Shown piece after piece: positions 6,930-16,800 of a stretch of 39,822 nucleotides of DNA (position 1 is its first letter; each line of letters starts with the position of its first letter). The translations under genes and the position numbers were made by a program. Under the pieces are notes generated by a model. That model was not told the origin of the DNA, did not search any database, and saw nothing but the letters and a program-made list of their open reading frames with translations. Location: positions 1 to 39,822 of the forward strand of contig JAFDYB010000067.1 in assembly GCA_018267655.1 (NCBI GenBank), read 5' to 3'. This DNA is from Bacteroidota bacterium. Lineage in GTDB: Bacteria > Bacteroidota > Bacteroidia > B-17B0 > Aurantibacillaceae.

Positions 6930-7863
6930 CTAAATGTGTATAAATCTGTGTACTTTCTAAACTGCTGTGTCCTAAAAATTTTGCAATGGCTTCTAACTTC
7001 ATTCCGTTTTGTAAAAGATGTGTAGCTATTGAGTGGCGCAAGGTGTGTAAGCCTACTTCTTTACTTTGTAATTCAATATTATCAACTCTTTGTATCAATA
7101 TTTTTAATCTCAATAACATACTTTGTCCATTCATTCTTAATCCTCTTTGGCTTACAAAAAACATTTCTTGTTTATCATCTTTGGTAAATCGTGGCCGACT
7201 TTCGTATAAATAATTTTGCAGATGGTTTAAACCTGTTGTGTTTATTGGTACAATGCGCTCTTTATAGTTTTTTCCTTTTCTTACGTGTAAGTAATTTTTA
7301 TCTGCGTGTATATCGCTAATGTCAAGGCTTACGGCTTCTGTTCTTCTTAATCCGCAACCGTATAAAATAGTTAACATGGCTTTATCTCTTAATGCTAATG
7401 CTTCATACATCCATGGTGCTATGCGTTCGGTATCGGTTGGGTAAAGGTCTGTTGCTTTGTAAATTTGCTGTATTTCTTCTTGTGTTAAAACGTATTTTAT
7501 TTGGTGGTTATCTTCTTCGGTTTGTATATAAAGCTTTGGTAATTGTAATCTTCCGCTTTGGCGTAAATAATCGCTGAACTTTTGTAATGCCTGTAAATGC
7601 TTGTTTAAATAACTGTTGCTTAATCCGCCTCCCTGCCTTGTGTTGGCTCGTGTTTTTAATTCTCTGTAATGGGCTTTAATGTATCTATTTTCTATTTTAT
7701 GTATTTGGGTAATGCCGTGTTGTTCTAAGTAGTGTAAAAATTCCCTTATCAGGTGTGGCATTCCGTAAACGGTAGTATCTGCATAGCCTAACACGTCTAA
7801 CCACTCTTTAAAGCTTTTTTCTATGTACTTAAACGCATCGGATTGTATGGGTAGGTGCTTCAT
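6880..7863 (-). CDS. Tyrosine recombinase (XerC/D-like), first of a pair
   Basis: The protein has 327 residues with all catalytic positions present: Arg in YGCGLRRTEAVSL, Lys in RKGKNYKERIVPI, HTLRHSIATHLL for the HxxR box, LGHSS for the third box, and the tyrosine in TQIYTHL. The N-terminal core-binding domain (residues about 10-105) contains WLDVLGYADTTVYGM. The C-terminus after the tyrosine is short. The ATG at 7863 overlaps the TGA of the ATPase gene (ATGA), and its own end overlaps the second recombinase. The three genes form one translationally coupled unit. XerC/D-like proteins act on short inverted core sites, and two non-identical subunits suit an asymmetric site. Confidence 0.93.
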   Translation of the reverse strand: MKHLPIQSDAFKYIEKSFKEWLDVLGYADTTVYGMPHLIREFLHYLEQHGITQIHKIENRYIKAHYRELKTRANTRQGGGLSNSYLNKHLQALQKFSDYLRQSGRLQLPKLYIQTEEDNHQIKYVLTQEEIQQIYKATDLYPTDTERIAPWMYEALALRDKAMLTILYGCGLRRTEAVSLDISDIHADKNYLHVRKGKNYKERIVPINTTGLNHLQNYLYESRPRFTKDDKQEMFFVSQRGLRMNGQSMLLRLKILIQRVDNIELQSKEVGLHTLRHSIATHLLQNGMKLEAIAKFLGHSSLESTQIYTHLVEQENEQSGANILGTV

Positions 7864-9572
7864 TCTGCTGCTTCGCTTTCTTGTGTGTCATTATTTTTTA
7901 AGTCCTCATTATCCTTTTGTGAACTTTTTGAACTTTTCTTTTTTTCCTTGATTTTACTGATAGTTGAGAGTTCATTTTTATTTTGAACTGGTTTGGACTG
8001 ATGAACAGTTTTTAGCTGTTGTAAAATCTCATCTAATACAGTACCAATGCGGTTTTTAAGCTGTTTGTATTCTTCTGCGCTTACTATTTCGTAATGATGT
8101 GTTTTGCTTTTTTCTTTTTGTTTAACCTGTTTTACAAAGTGCCCTAATTGTAATTGTAACATGTAGCGTTTTTGGTTGCTGTGGTTTTCTCTTAGTGCCA
8201 TACGTGCCTCGTAATTGGTAAAGCTGCTTTTCTTTTCTGTTTGCAACCATTGTTTTAATGCTTCAAAATAATTTCTACACGCTCCGCTTAGTTCATCTGC
8301 TTTGCGTAGTAATATTTCTTTCATCAGTTTGTTGGCTTCTTCTATATCTTCAATCGTGGTTTCTATATAAATTTCTCCTGTGTTTTCATCTGCTTTTTGT
8401 TCTCTTTGGTACTGGTGATAAAATGTAATGGCTTCAATAAAATCTAAGTAATGTTTGTTGGTTCTTCTTGGCTTAAATACTTCTTTTGGTAGCTGTAATT
8501 GCGTTGCGTAGGGATTTACTATTTTAATATTCTGCAATACTCTTTGTGTGTTTTGTAAGAGTTGTTTTATTTTTTCTTGTTCGTCTGTATTTATTAATCC
8601 TGCTGCTAGCTCTCTTTGGTATTGCATAATTTTATTATCCTGTTCACTGCTTTCATCGAGGTAAATTAAAAAGCTTCTGTTTGCGTTATCTTCATAAATC
8701 CGTTCCCGTGTGGTGCATCCTGCAACGCTTACAGGGCCTTCAACGGTGAGTGTTATTGTTTTGGTAATGCCTCTTGTATCTTTAAAGGTGACTGTTTTAC
8801 TGATGCGTTTTTTACTTTGTAATTCTCTTAATGGGAACAGTACATTGATTGCTCCGTCTAAATCTTCTATCAATATTAATTTGTGTGATAGTTCTCTTTG
8901 CCCGAAGTAATAAAAAGCGTTTTCGCTTAGTGTGGTAATTTCTAATTTATCTTCATCGGGTATTAATTCGCTTACTTTTTCCTGTAAGTGTGTTTTTCCT
9001 GTTCCACTACTGCCAAGGCTTACAATGTGTAAGGGATGGCTTAATTTTCTACTGGTAAAAATAATGTACATTAATATTCTGTTGAGTTCTTCGCCTATTA
9101 CGCCTGACTTTCCTATGTATTCACAAGTGCGCTGTATTAAGTTTGGTTCACTTAAAAATTCCTTTGCTGCTTCTGTTTCTTCGTTGGTGAGTATTTTTTT
9201 TAATGCTGCTGTTTGGTGTGTATTGGCTTCTATTTGTTGTAAGCGGTAAACTTCCAGTTGGTTGGTGATGTCTGCTATTGCCTTGGCAATGGCTGTACTG
9301 CCTACTTCTAAACGCTCTGCTGTTCTGCGTATTAATTTTTCTACTTGTGTATCGTTGTATAAATCTAAGTTTTGGCGTAGTGCTAAATCTGCGATGTCGG
9401 GATTATTTAAGTAGTGTTTAAATTTTCTATTCGCTACTTCTATTTTTAGCGTTACTCTTAACCTGTCCAGTCCTTCCAGTTTAATGCCTCCAAGGATTGT
9501 AAAGCTTAGTTCTTCCGTGGTGTATGTGATGCTTTCGGGGTTTGATGTGTTTATTTTTACTTTTTCTTCCAT
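7860..9572 (-). CDS. AAA-type ATPase of the recombination module (helicase/primase-like)
   Basis: The protein has 570 residues. A Walker A motif GSSGTGKTH lies at residues 187-195 and a Walker B-like KLILIEDLDG at 231-240. Residues 281-290 (VSVAGCTTRE) fit a sensor 1 strand and Arg299 in NRSFL could be an arginine finger. The layout recalls the D5/primase-associated helicase or MCM-like ATPases of mobile elements. Residues 1-180 are helical and unassigned. The C-terminus has a region that may be a winged helix (FTNYEARMALREN, about 450-500) and ends in a Lys/Ser/Asp-rich tail. It is the first gene of a minus-strand trio with two tyrosine recombinases, so it may load or remodel recombinase complexes or help copy the element. 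It has a divergent promoter shared with an XRE repressor. Confidence 0.8.
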   Translation of the reverse strand: MEEKVKINTSNPESITYTTEELSFTILGGIKLEGLDRLRVTLKIEVANRKFKHYLNNPDIADLALRQNLDLYNDTQVEKLIRRTAERLEVGSTAIAKAIADITNQLEVYRLQQIEANTHQTAALKKILTNEETEAAKEFLSEPNLIQRTCEYIGKSGVIGEELNRILMYIIFTSRKLSHPLHIVSLGSSGTGKTHLQEKVSELIPDEDKLEITTLSENAFYYFGQRELSHKLILIEDLDGAINVLFPLRELQSKKRISKTVTFKDTRGITKTITLTVEGPVSVAGCTTRERIYEDNANRSFLIYLDESSEQDNKIMQYQRELAAGLINTDEQEKIKQLLQNTQRVLQNIKIVNPYATQLQLPKEVFKPRRTNKHYLDFIEAITFYHQYQREQKADENTGEIYIETTIEDIEEANKLMKEILLRKADELSGACRNYFEALKQWLQTEKKSSFTNYEARMALRENHSNQKRYMLQLQLGHFVKQVKQKEKSKTHHYEIVSAEEYKQLKNRIGTVLDEILQQLKTVHQSKPVQNKNELSTISKIKEKKKSSKSSQKDNEDLKNNDTQESEAAE

Positions 9573-9606
9573 TGTTGAAAATATTTTTATTACTACCTAT
9601 TGGTCG

Positions 9607-9638
9607 CAAATGTAATTTATTCATCTTTACAAAACAAG
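9607..9638 (-). promoter_or_regulatory. Bacteroidota promoter for the ATPase-recombinase trio
   Basis: On the minus strand the -7 box TACATTTG (plus 9607-9614) exactly fits TAnnTTTG. A CTTG (9635-9638) stands 20 bp upstream in the place of the TTTG -33 element. The ATG of the ATPase gene is 35 bp downstream. Confidence 0.55.
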
Positions 9639-9648
9639 TTTTATAGGT

Positions 9649-9680
9649 TTTGTTTAATACCTTTAAGTAGATTATTTTTG
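9649..9680 (+). promoter_or_regulatory. Bacteroidota promoter for the XRE repressor gene
   Basis: TTTG at 9649-9652 and TATTTTTG at 9673-9680 match the -33 and -7 consensus with a 20-bp spacer. The repressor ATG is at 9722. A copy of the repeat AATACCTTTAAGTA lies inside the spacer, where a bound protein would block the polymerase. Confidence 0.65.
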
Positions 9681-9722
9681 CACATACCTGTTAAAATGGG
9701 TCTAATTCAATACCTTTTAGTA
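9656..9722 (+). promoter_or_regulatory. Pair of direct repeats, candidate XRE operators
   Basis: AATACCTTTAAGTA (9656-9669) and AATACCTTTTAGTA (9709-9722) match at 13 of 14 bases and are 53 bp apart, about five helical turns. The first lies between the -33 and -7 boxes; the second ends on the start codon of the repressor gene. This suits self-repression, possibly with looping. Confidence 0.5.
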
Positions 9723-10057
9723 TGACAATAGGAGAAAACATCATGTTATTGCGGAAGAAAAAGGAACTTTCGCAAGCGGAGCTTGGTAAAAAAATTGGTA
9801 CTTCTGGCGATATTATCGGACGTTATGAACGTGATATTATGTCCCCATCTATTGAAGTGATTATAAAGATTGCTGACGTGTTAGAAGTGTCTATTGATTA
9901 CTTGGTAGGCTCTACTAATATAAAGCTCGATAAAGCCACGCAAAAGCGTTTACAAGATATTTCTAAATTGCCTGATGATGCCCGTAATTATATCTTTGAA
10001 CATCTTGATATGATGATTAGGGATTTTAAAACAAGGAAAGAATATTCACATAAATAA
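9722..10057 (+). CDS. XRE-family transcriptional repressor
   Basis: The protein has 111 residues. Residues 4-63 form a Cro/C1-type helix-turn-helix: IGENIMLLRKKKELSQAELG, then TSGDIIGRYERD, then SIEVIIKIADVLEVSIDYLVG. A charged C-terminal helix (LPDDARNYIFEHLDMMIRDFK) may mediate dimerisation. It is divergent from the ATPase-recombinase trio and should control that promoter and its own; a near-perfect repeat pair overlaps its promoter and start codon. The next gene follows 8 bp downstream. Such repressors keep mobile elements quiet until induction. No peptidase domain is attached, so induction must come from another signal. Confidence 0.92.
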   Translation: MTIGENIMLLRKKKELSQAELGKKIGTSGDIIGRYERDIMSPSIEVIIKIADVLEVSIDYLVGSTNIKLDKATQKRLQDISKLPDDARNYIFEHLDMMIRDFKTRKEYSHK

Positions 10058-10065
10058 ATTGTACC

Positions 10066-10305
10066 ATGAAAAAAAAGGAACTTATTGACGCTATTGCCGC
10101 AGGTGCAAAGCTCACTAAAGCCGATGCAGGGCGTTTAATCAATCAAACTAATGCTTTTTATGAGAGCATTACTAAAGAATTTGGTTTAAGCAGTACGGCT
10201 GCTTTAAAATTCACTAAACAGATTGTTGCCGCTAAAACGGACGGCTCTAAGCTCACTAAAGCCGATGCAGGTAAAACAACTACAAACAAAAACGCCAAGC
10301 TGTAA
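10066..10305 (+). CDS. Truncated HU/IHF-like protein with a duplicated motif
   Basis: The protein has 79 residues. Residues 1-40 (KKELIDAIAAGAKLTKADAGR, LINQTNAFYESITKEF) closely follow the N-terminal helical dimerisation half of HU proteins. The expected beta-strands and DNA-binding arm (GFGTF, GRNPQTG) are absent. Instead a lysine-rich segment repeats GSKLTKADAGK and ends TNKNAKL. The repeated residues are encoded by an exact 23-bp DNA repeat (10108-10130 and 10249-10271), so the C-terminus may have arisen by local duplication. It could pair with host HU as a modulator or bind DNA through its basic tail. It is co-transcribed with the XRE gene and its stop lies within the terminator. Confidence 0.7.
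   Translation: MKKKELIDAIAAGAKLTKADAGRLINQTNAFYESITKEFGLSSTAALKFTKQIVAAKTDGSKLTKADAGKTTTNKNAKL
10108..10271 (+). repeat. Exact 23-bp direct repeat inside the HU-like gene
   Basis: Copies at 10108-10130 and 10249-10271 both encode KLTKADAG and are in the same frame. They begin AAGCTCACTAAAGCC and end GATGCAGG. The 141-bp period keeps the reading frame, so recombination between them would delete 47 codons cleanly. Confidence 0.85.
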
Positions 10306-10318
10306 GCCTGGCGTTTTT
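10288..10318. terminator. Bidirectional intrinsic terminator
   Basis: AAAAACGCCAAGC (10288-10300) pairs with GCCTGGCGTTTTT (10306-10318) with one mismatch and a 5-base loop. The A run and T run make it a terminator for both strands. It ends the plus-strand XRE/HU-like pair and the 26-kb minus-strand Rhs operon, whose last stop codon is at 10320-10322. Confidence 0.88.
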
Positions 10319-10319
10319 G

Positions 10320-10874
10320 TTATTTAACATCTGCTTTCTTTTTAAGTTCTTCCCAATAACTCTGCTCTTCTATGCTGTTTTTAAAATCGTATTTTCTCCT
10401 CTCGTTATATTTATCTACTATAAATTCAGTGTATGCAATGTAATAATCTGTTGTTTTTGTTACTGTGCGTTCTACCCCGTTGACTAATTCTTTTGTTTCA
10501 ACAATAGGATATTTTTTACCGTTGCTAATTCCAAAAATTTGTACTTCATTACTGTCAACGGTAGTGTTATGCCTATTAGGTATTGAGATTGTTTGCCCCT
10601 CTGTGTTTTTATATAAGAACTTTCTGTTTACTTTGCTATCTTCAATAATACCATAGTTCGGTTCAAATTGTGTCTTTAAAATACCACTACTAGGAATTTC
10701 TAACACTCTTGCACCATCAGCATATTTTTTTGCCTCTCCATTAGCTTGTCCATAAAATATTACTATTCTGCCTGTATATCCATTTGGCAAAATATAAGTT
10801 TCATTTTCTGCTTTGTTATTTTTACAACCGCTAAAAAACATCATTAGTATTGATAATAGATTAATGATAAGCAT
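10320..10874 (-). CDS. Lipoprotein resembling DUF6843, candidate immunity protein of the giant Rhs
   Basis: I place the start at the ATG at 10874 rather than at 10964. It follows the Rhs stop by 13 bp, has AGGA five bases upstream, and gives a proper lipoprotein signal (MLIINLLSILMMFFSGC). The product has 184 residues. The mature part begins YILPNGYTGRIVIFYGQ and continues with a G-A-R-V-L-E-I-P and SGILKTQF pattern, which recalls the DUF6843 family of Bacteroidota; this recognition is from memory. Its place directly after the toxin-tip end of the Rhs gene suggests immunity, tethered to a membrane and facing the periplasm. It is the last gene before a strong terminator. Confidence 0.78.
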   Translation of the reverse strand: MLIINLLSILMMFFSGCKNNKAENETYILPNGYTGRIVIFYGQANGEAKKYADGARVLEIPSSGILKTQFEPNYGIIEDSKVNRKFLYKNTEGQTISIPNRHNTTVDSNEVQIFGISNGKKYPIVETKELVNGVERTVTKTTDYYIAYTEFIVDKYNERRKYDFKNSIEEQSYWEELKKKADVK

Positions 10875-10887
10875 TTTTCCTAATATT

Positions 10888-13800
10888 TTATTGTTGGTTA
10901 CCACAATCATCTGAACAATCATCTTTGGACGCTGGTTGACTAGTAAATAAAGAGTTCCAGTCATCTAATGACATTGTTTTGTTTTCTTTACCCATATTCA
11001 CATTCACACCAGTAAAATTACCTTTAGCATCTACATTAAAAGAAAAACCAACTACATTAGCTGTCTTAGCATCAGTACTATTATACATCAGTCTAAATAT
11101 CTGCCCTTTGTTATCTACGGCTAAAACACCTAAAAACGCTTTATTTCCCGCTTCATCTTCTATAAAACCTTCAAAAGCAGGGAAGCCTTTACCTGAAAAA
11201 TAGCCTGCAACAGATAATGTTCCCTTTTCCTTATTGTAAATCATATTAAGGCTACTTTTCCAAGATATATCAGGTGCCCCAGGTGTCAATGGATTACTAC
11301 CACTCATTTCTGTCGTGAGTATACCACCATTGCCCATATTAGTAAATTGTGCTTTACCAACATCATTAGATGTCGCATTTGCTGTTTTATTTTCACCGTA
11401 ATAATTATTAGGGCCATAAGAATCATCACTCTTAGCACCAACATCACCAATTATTTTACCTGCACTTATATCAACAGTAACATTTTGATATACTCTAGAT
11501 GTAACGTCCTTTGAGGTGTTTACTGAAAAACCTCTATTATCACCTGCATAAGGTTTCTGACCTGGTAGTACTTGTCCGAACCATGCCCAAGGCGCAAAAC
11601 TCCGCTGATGGATAATGTATTTTTCTAAACCTTCTAAATCTATTGCTCTGATTACATCGTTTTCCGCAAAAGCATAAGGACTATTCCAAGGGTAAGATTT
11701 TGAAAGTGGGTCAACACTTAAAAATTTACCTAAACGAGCATCGTAAACCCTGTATTTAAAATTGTATGAATTACCTGTGCCTTTGATTTCATTATCCATT
11801 TCCTGATTTTGAAATCCATATCTATAATTCCCCGCGTTAAATTGTCGTCCTGGCATTGGGCTACCGAAGGCATAGTAATCGGTTGTACTTAAAATATTAA
11901 CAACATAATGATCTATCTGAAGAGGACTGGCAATATTGGCTACCTGTATTTTCTTATCGCTAATAGATGTAAGCATATTACCCAATTGATTGGATAATTC
12001 ATAACTTTTGTTTCCAAGATATATTCTCGAGCTATCATTGTTTACTACCGAACCAATCATTTCAATTGCTGGTTGATTCACTCCAATACGAGAACTACCA
12101 TAAATATCTTGCTCATCTAATTTATAGCTCATGTTTGAACCTACAATTTTCTTATTGTAAACGCCTAAAATATTTCCTTCAGCATCTTTTTCATAATAGA
12201 TTGAATTTTTCCAAACATTTGAACTGGTGTAAACATGCTTAGCAATTCGGTTGCCCATAGCATCATAATCGAAATACAAATTATCTTTTGCGCTTCCAAT
12301 TTTCCGTATAATCGCTTTGATTTTCCCGGTTACCATCCATCTTATTGTATCAATCTCTTCTTTCTCATCGTGAATTAAATTCCCTATTTCATCATATCTG
12401 TAATTTGAATTCACGTTCACGTTTGTATAAGAACCCTGATCTTTTATATCACCAAAATTTGCAGGTGTAGAAGTAACAAAATCATTTACATTATATAACC
12501 TATTTCTTTTTTTGTTGCTTAGCACCACTTCATATTTATATGTTAATGAATCTACCAAAGCCCCAACTGAATCGCGTTTTACCTGCGTTTCAATATTGCC
12601 GTTAGCATCATATGTGAAGGTGTTACGATAAAGTCCCGCAATGGTTGCATTATTATTAAGCCAAGAATTGCTAATTGTGGTATCTATATTGGTAAATGAA
12701 GAACTACGTTTAATTCGGTTCAATTGATCATATCTGTAAGCATTTCCCAGTGGCAAGGCAATAGGATCTTTTACAACACCGGCAAGGGTACTGTCTGGTT
12801 TACTGATTGTTGTAACCATTGCCGATATATTGCCGTTAAATAGGTCATTTCGGTTATTTAACAGGTTAGAGCCATTCAAATAAGCTTCAAAACGGGTATA
12901 AGGCGTGTTCCATTTAGTGTAATCAATAGCTTCGTAATCTCCTTTATAATAATTAAGAGAATATCCCATCGCGTCCCTTGCAAAATTTCCATTAGGGTTT
13001 ACAAACGAAATATCGCCATCTCGGCCCATATCTTTACCTTTTTTAAGCGCATTGCTGTTAACCCCCTTTATCCAACCTTGTAACGTATAAGCATAATCCA
13101 TTCCCTGAACATGATCCTTTCCATATTCCACCCTTGCCAATGGTCCATGTGCATAGTAAAAATATTTAGCATCTAGCTGATAAATCACATCATCATTGCT
13201 TGTTTCAACCTTTGTAATTCGGTTGTCCGCATCATAGGTATACCTGTGAATGAATTGATCAACCTGAGCAGGAGAATAAATAACTTTATTCACTTTTCCG
13301 CTTATTAGATCATACTGGTAATCGACTTCTTTTATTGTTTGACCACTTACCCCCACCTTTTTATTTTGTTGCCAAAGCGTAGCAACATTTCCATGAATGT
13401 CGTAACTGTAATGTGTACCATGATTGAAAGTTGTGTCTACACCATCAAAAACATCTTCAAAAGTAGTGCTTGCGACCCGCTTACGAAGGTTGCTTTGCGT
13501 TGCGAAAGTATTAGATAAAATACTTTGAACGTCATAATAAGTTTTAGTTACTTCTCTTCTTTGACCTGCGCCTGTGATCCATAATTGCAATTTAGAATCA
13601 TCAATTACATTTACATTATAGTAACTGTTAACAAAACTTCCAAAAATGCTGGTGAATTTTGGTGAACCACTTGTATGGTTCTCATATTTTTCGCCAACTT
13701 CAACAATTCGTCCGAGTGCATCGTACAAAGTGTAACTGAAGGCTTGTTTCACTAGGTTGTTTTGTGGATTACTCTTGTTAAACTGTTTGCTGTTTTGTGA

Positions 13801-16800
13801 CACAACCAACCTGCCTAATTTATCATACCAAAAACGGGTCGAGTATAAATCGGATTGCTCTTTTAATAATCGCGCATAGCGATTTGGCGTTTGCAAAGCA
13901 ATAACAATATTGTTATCCGCACCACCAATCATTCCACTATTTAAATTAGCAAAACCAATTGTTCTTAAATCAAGATTAAGAACCTGTGCATTGGTAATGT
14001 AATTCATATTAATAGCTGAAGAGCAGAATGGCTGCCAAGGTAAAGAGTTTGTTGCAAGTCCAGCTAATTGAACTGGAGAAGTGAGTTTCAACTTGAATGC
14101 CTGACCGTTGTCACCTACCATATAACCGGTGAAATTGTCTTGGAAAAATAAATCCTTGAAATTAATTGATCCGGCGGCAGCACCTGCAATTGGGGTATAA
14201 CCAGTTTGCAGATAAAATGTTCCCGATTTGTAATAGTAAACACGTCCTCTGCCTCCGGCAGCAATGAACGAATTATCATTAAACATGTGTACAGTATTAA
14301 AGTCAGAAACCGGGGTTCCGGCAAAGGCCTGCCCCAAATAAACTATGTTAAAGTTCAAAGGCCCCGCTGTTGAAACCTGCATAGCTCTTGTTCTTGTACC
14401 GACTATAATACCCGCTCCATTAGCCGAGTTATAGCTAATATCTATAAAATTTGTTCCTGCCGGAATTCCGGAAGTTGGTATTCCTGCCATAGAGTTATTA
14501 TTAATGACAGAGGCATACTGACCGTTACCAATAAGGATACCTTGATTAGTTTTTGTTGCAAAAACCCTATTTAATTTTGGGCTACCCGGATCGGGCACAA
14601 CAACCGACCATGAAACTCCACCGTTTGTAGTTCTGCGTATAACATCATTGGAATCTATTACAAAACCATTATTCACATCATAAAAATGAATGCTGTTAAG
14701 CCCTTTGGTATAAATATTCTGTGTGACATTAGAGCTTGTATTATAATAATTAGAAATAAAAGCATTGTTTCCAACAACAACTGCATTGGAAAAATTACTT
14801 CGGTAGGTTACACCATTTAGACCTTGAGTGTAAGTGCTAATGACTGAAGCTACAGGAGAAAGATAGCTTGGGGTATATAACACATGCCCTCCAGCTGATG
14901 TAATTAGTGCGCCAGCTGCAAAAGGCTCAATAGATACATCAGTTAAATGAGCAGACACGGAAGTTGGGATACTGCTTAAAATTGGCGACTGTGTTTGAGC
15001 AAGCGAAATCTGGTACAATTTACCATTGTTAGCTGCTACTAAACCTGAACCAGAAGGGTTAGATGCTACCGAATTCAATTTTTCAATTGTGCCTGAATTT
15101 TTCAATTGCCAGTCTGTAATTCCACCGGTTGCATTTTTCCATACTGCGCCATCAATTCCTAATGCAATAAAATTATTAACCCCTGCAACATTTTTCACAC
15201 AAGTAAATGCTGTTGGGACAACAGATTTTGTTACATCTGTCCAAGTTAAAGATGGTTGCGTTACATCGTTACAATATTGTACCAAGCCGGAATTACCAAC
15301 TACTAACATTTCGTTTGAAGAATTGCTAATGTCGGCAGCAGTTACTATACCCGTAAGAGGTGCTGCGTTTACCAATTGTGCTGCGGTTGTATTTACACCT
15401 CCAGTGAAATTAATTTTATGCAATACATTGTTTGTTGCATCAAATGCATAAAAAGAAGTTCCCACGTTTTGGTTATTAGAGGTAATATCATTAAAGAATT
15501 TACCAACATAACCACCTGACACAGGAACTAGTTGACAGACTGGGGAGCCATTATAGGGACGATAAAACGAATATAATTTTCCTGTTGTAGTTAATAGAAT
15601 GGCTTGTATATCCGGAGTGGCAGCCGGGCCTGAATAAGACATCAGAACTTTCTTAAACGTAGCATCAGCAACAGGTACTCCCATATATTGCGGCGCGCCT
15701 ATATACCAAGATGGCGTAGTTGCATTTGCATCATATGTAAAAAACAAATAATTAATAGTGTAAATTGAAATATCCGGACTAACCATCATTGATACTAACT
15801 TACCCGTTGTATTATTTAAAATTGCATCCGCGCTCGAAAGGTTATATATAGAATAAGGATAAGCCGGGGTTGCAACTTTACTTATTCCAAAGGAAGGAAC
15901 ATTCATTAATACCCTCGACATAAGACTGTATCCAAGTCCAGAAGTACCCACAGCAATCACCCTCGATTGTGCTTGGTCATATAATTGTAGGGATTTATAA
16001 TAATCTCCATTTGCACCCAATTGTTGCCAAGTGATACCTCCATCAAACGTTTTATACAATTTTGCTTTGCCAGGCACGCTATCAATTAATGCAATACCAT
16101 CGGTGGCGTTTTTAAAATAAACATCCGTCATGTTTCCTATAACGGAGGTTGGAACAAGACTCCACATTGTATTTGGAGGGTTAGATTTCAAAAGCGTTCC
16201 TTCATCTCCTACAGCAAATGCAACGGCATTATTAATGTATTGAACCTTTTTTAAATTGTTTACAAAGTAGTTATTGATCTTTGTCCAAGTTGTACCGTTG
16301 GTGGATTGAAATAAAGCACCTTTAATACCATTACGCGTCGCTGCAATGTAAGTAGACGTACCATCGTAACTCAAACCTGTTAAAGTATCTCCATTTGAAG
16401 CGCCTGTTACAGTTGCCGCAGAGAATGTTTGACCACCATCATTAGTGTAATATAAAAATGGAACGGTGTTCTTTTTAATCCCACCAACTACTCCAAATGT
16501 TGCGCTGGAGAAATAAAGATTGTTCAATAATCCCGTATAACGAGGCCCTGTTGTAGGGTTATATAAACCGGTTAACACATCCCAATTGTTGCCACCATCA
16601 ACGGTTTTAAAGACCATTCCAAAATCAGAAACAGCATAACCCAAAGAAGGATTCACAAACTGAACCTTCTGCAAATTACCTGAAGAAACGCCATTTACTT
16701 TTGTCCAAGTACCGCCGCCATCGCTTGACGTATAAACAAGTCCTCGTTTCAGGTTTGCTCCATTTTTAATGTATCCACATAAATATCCACGATTTGGAGA

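Larger units (their letters stand above)
5973..10318. mobile_element. Recombination module: ATPase, two tyrosine recombinases, XRE repressor, HU-like fragment
   Basis: Five genes lie between the terminator at 10288-10318 and the inverted-repeat region that starts near 5960. The minus-strand trio is overlapping and the plus-strand pair is divergent from it, a typical lysogeny-like or transposon-like control layout. The ends were not found: no target duplication or matching terminal repeats were recognised. The element may include the repeats down to 4861. It separates the main Rhs operon from the orphan Rhs tip. Known two-recombinase elements such as Tn554 have a different third gene, so this is not simply a Tn554 relative. 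Confidence 0.45.

Noticed and set aside
10874..10964. Longer start of the terminal lipoprotein at 10964
   Set aside because: It would overlap the Rhs gene by 77 bp and place 30 residues before the lipoprotein signal; the ATG at 10874 has an AGGA ribosome site.
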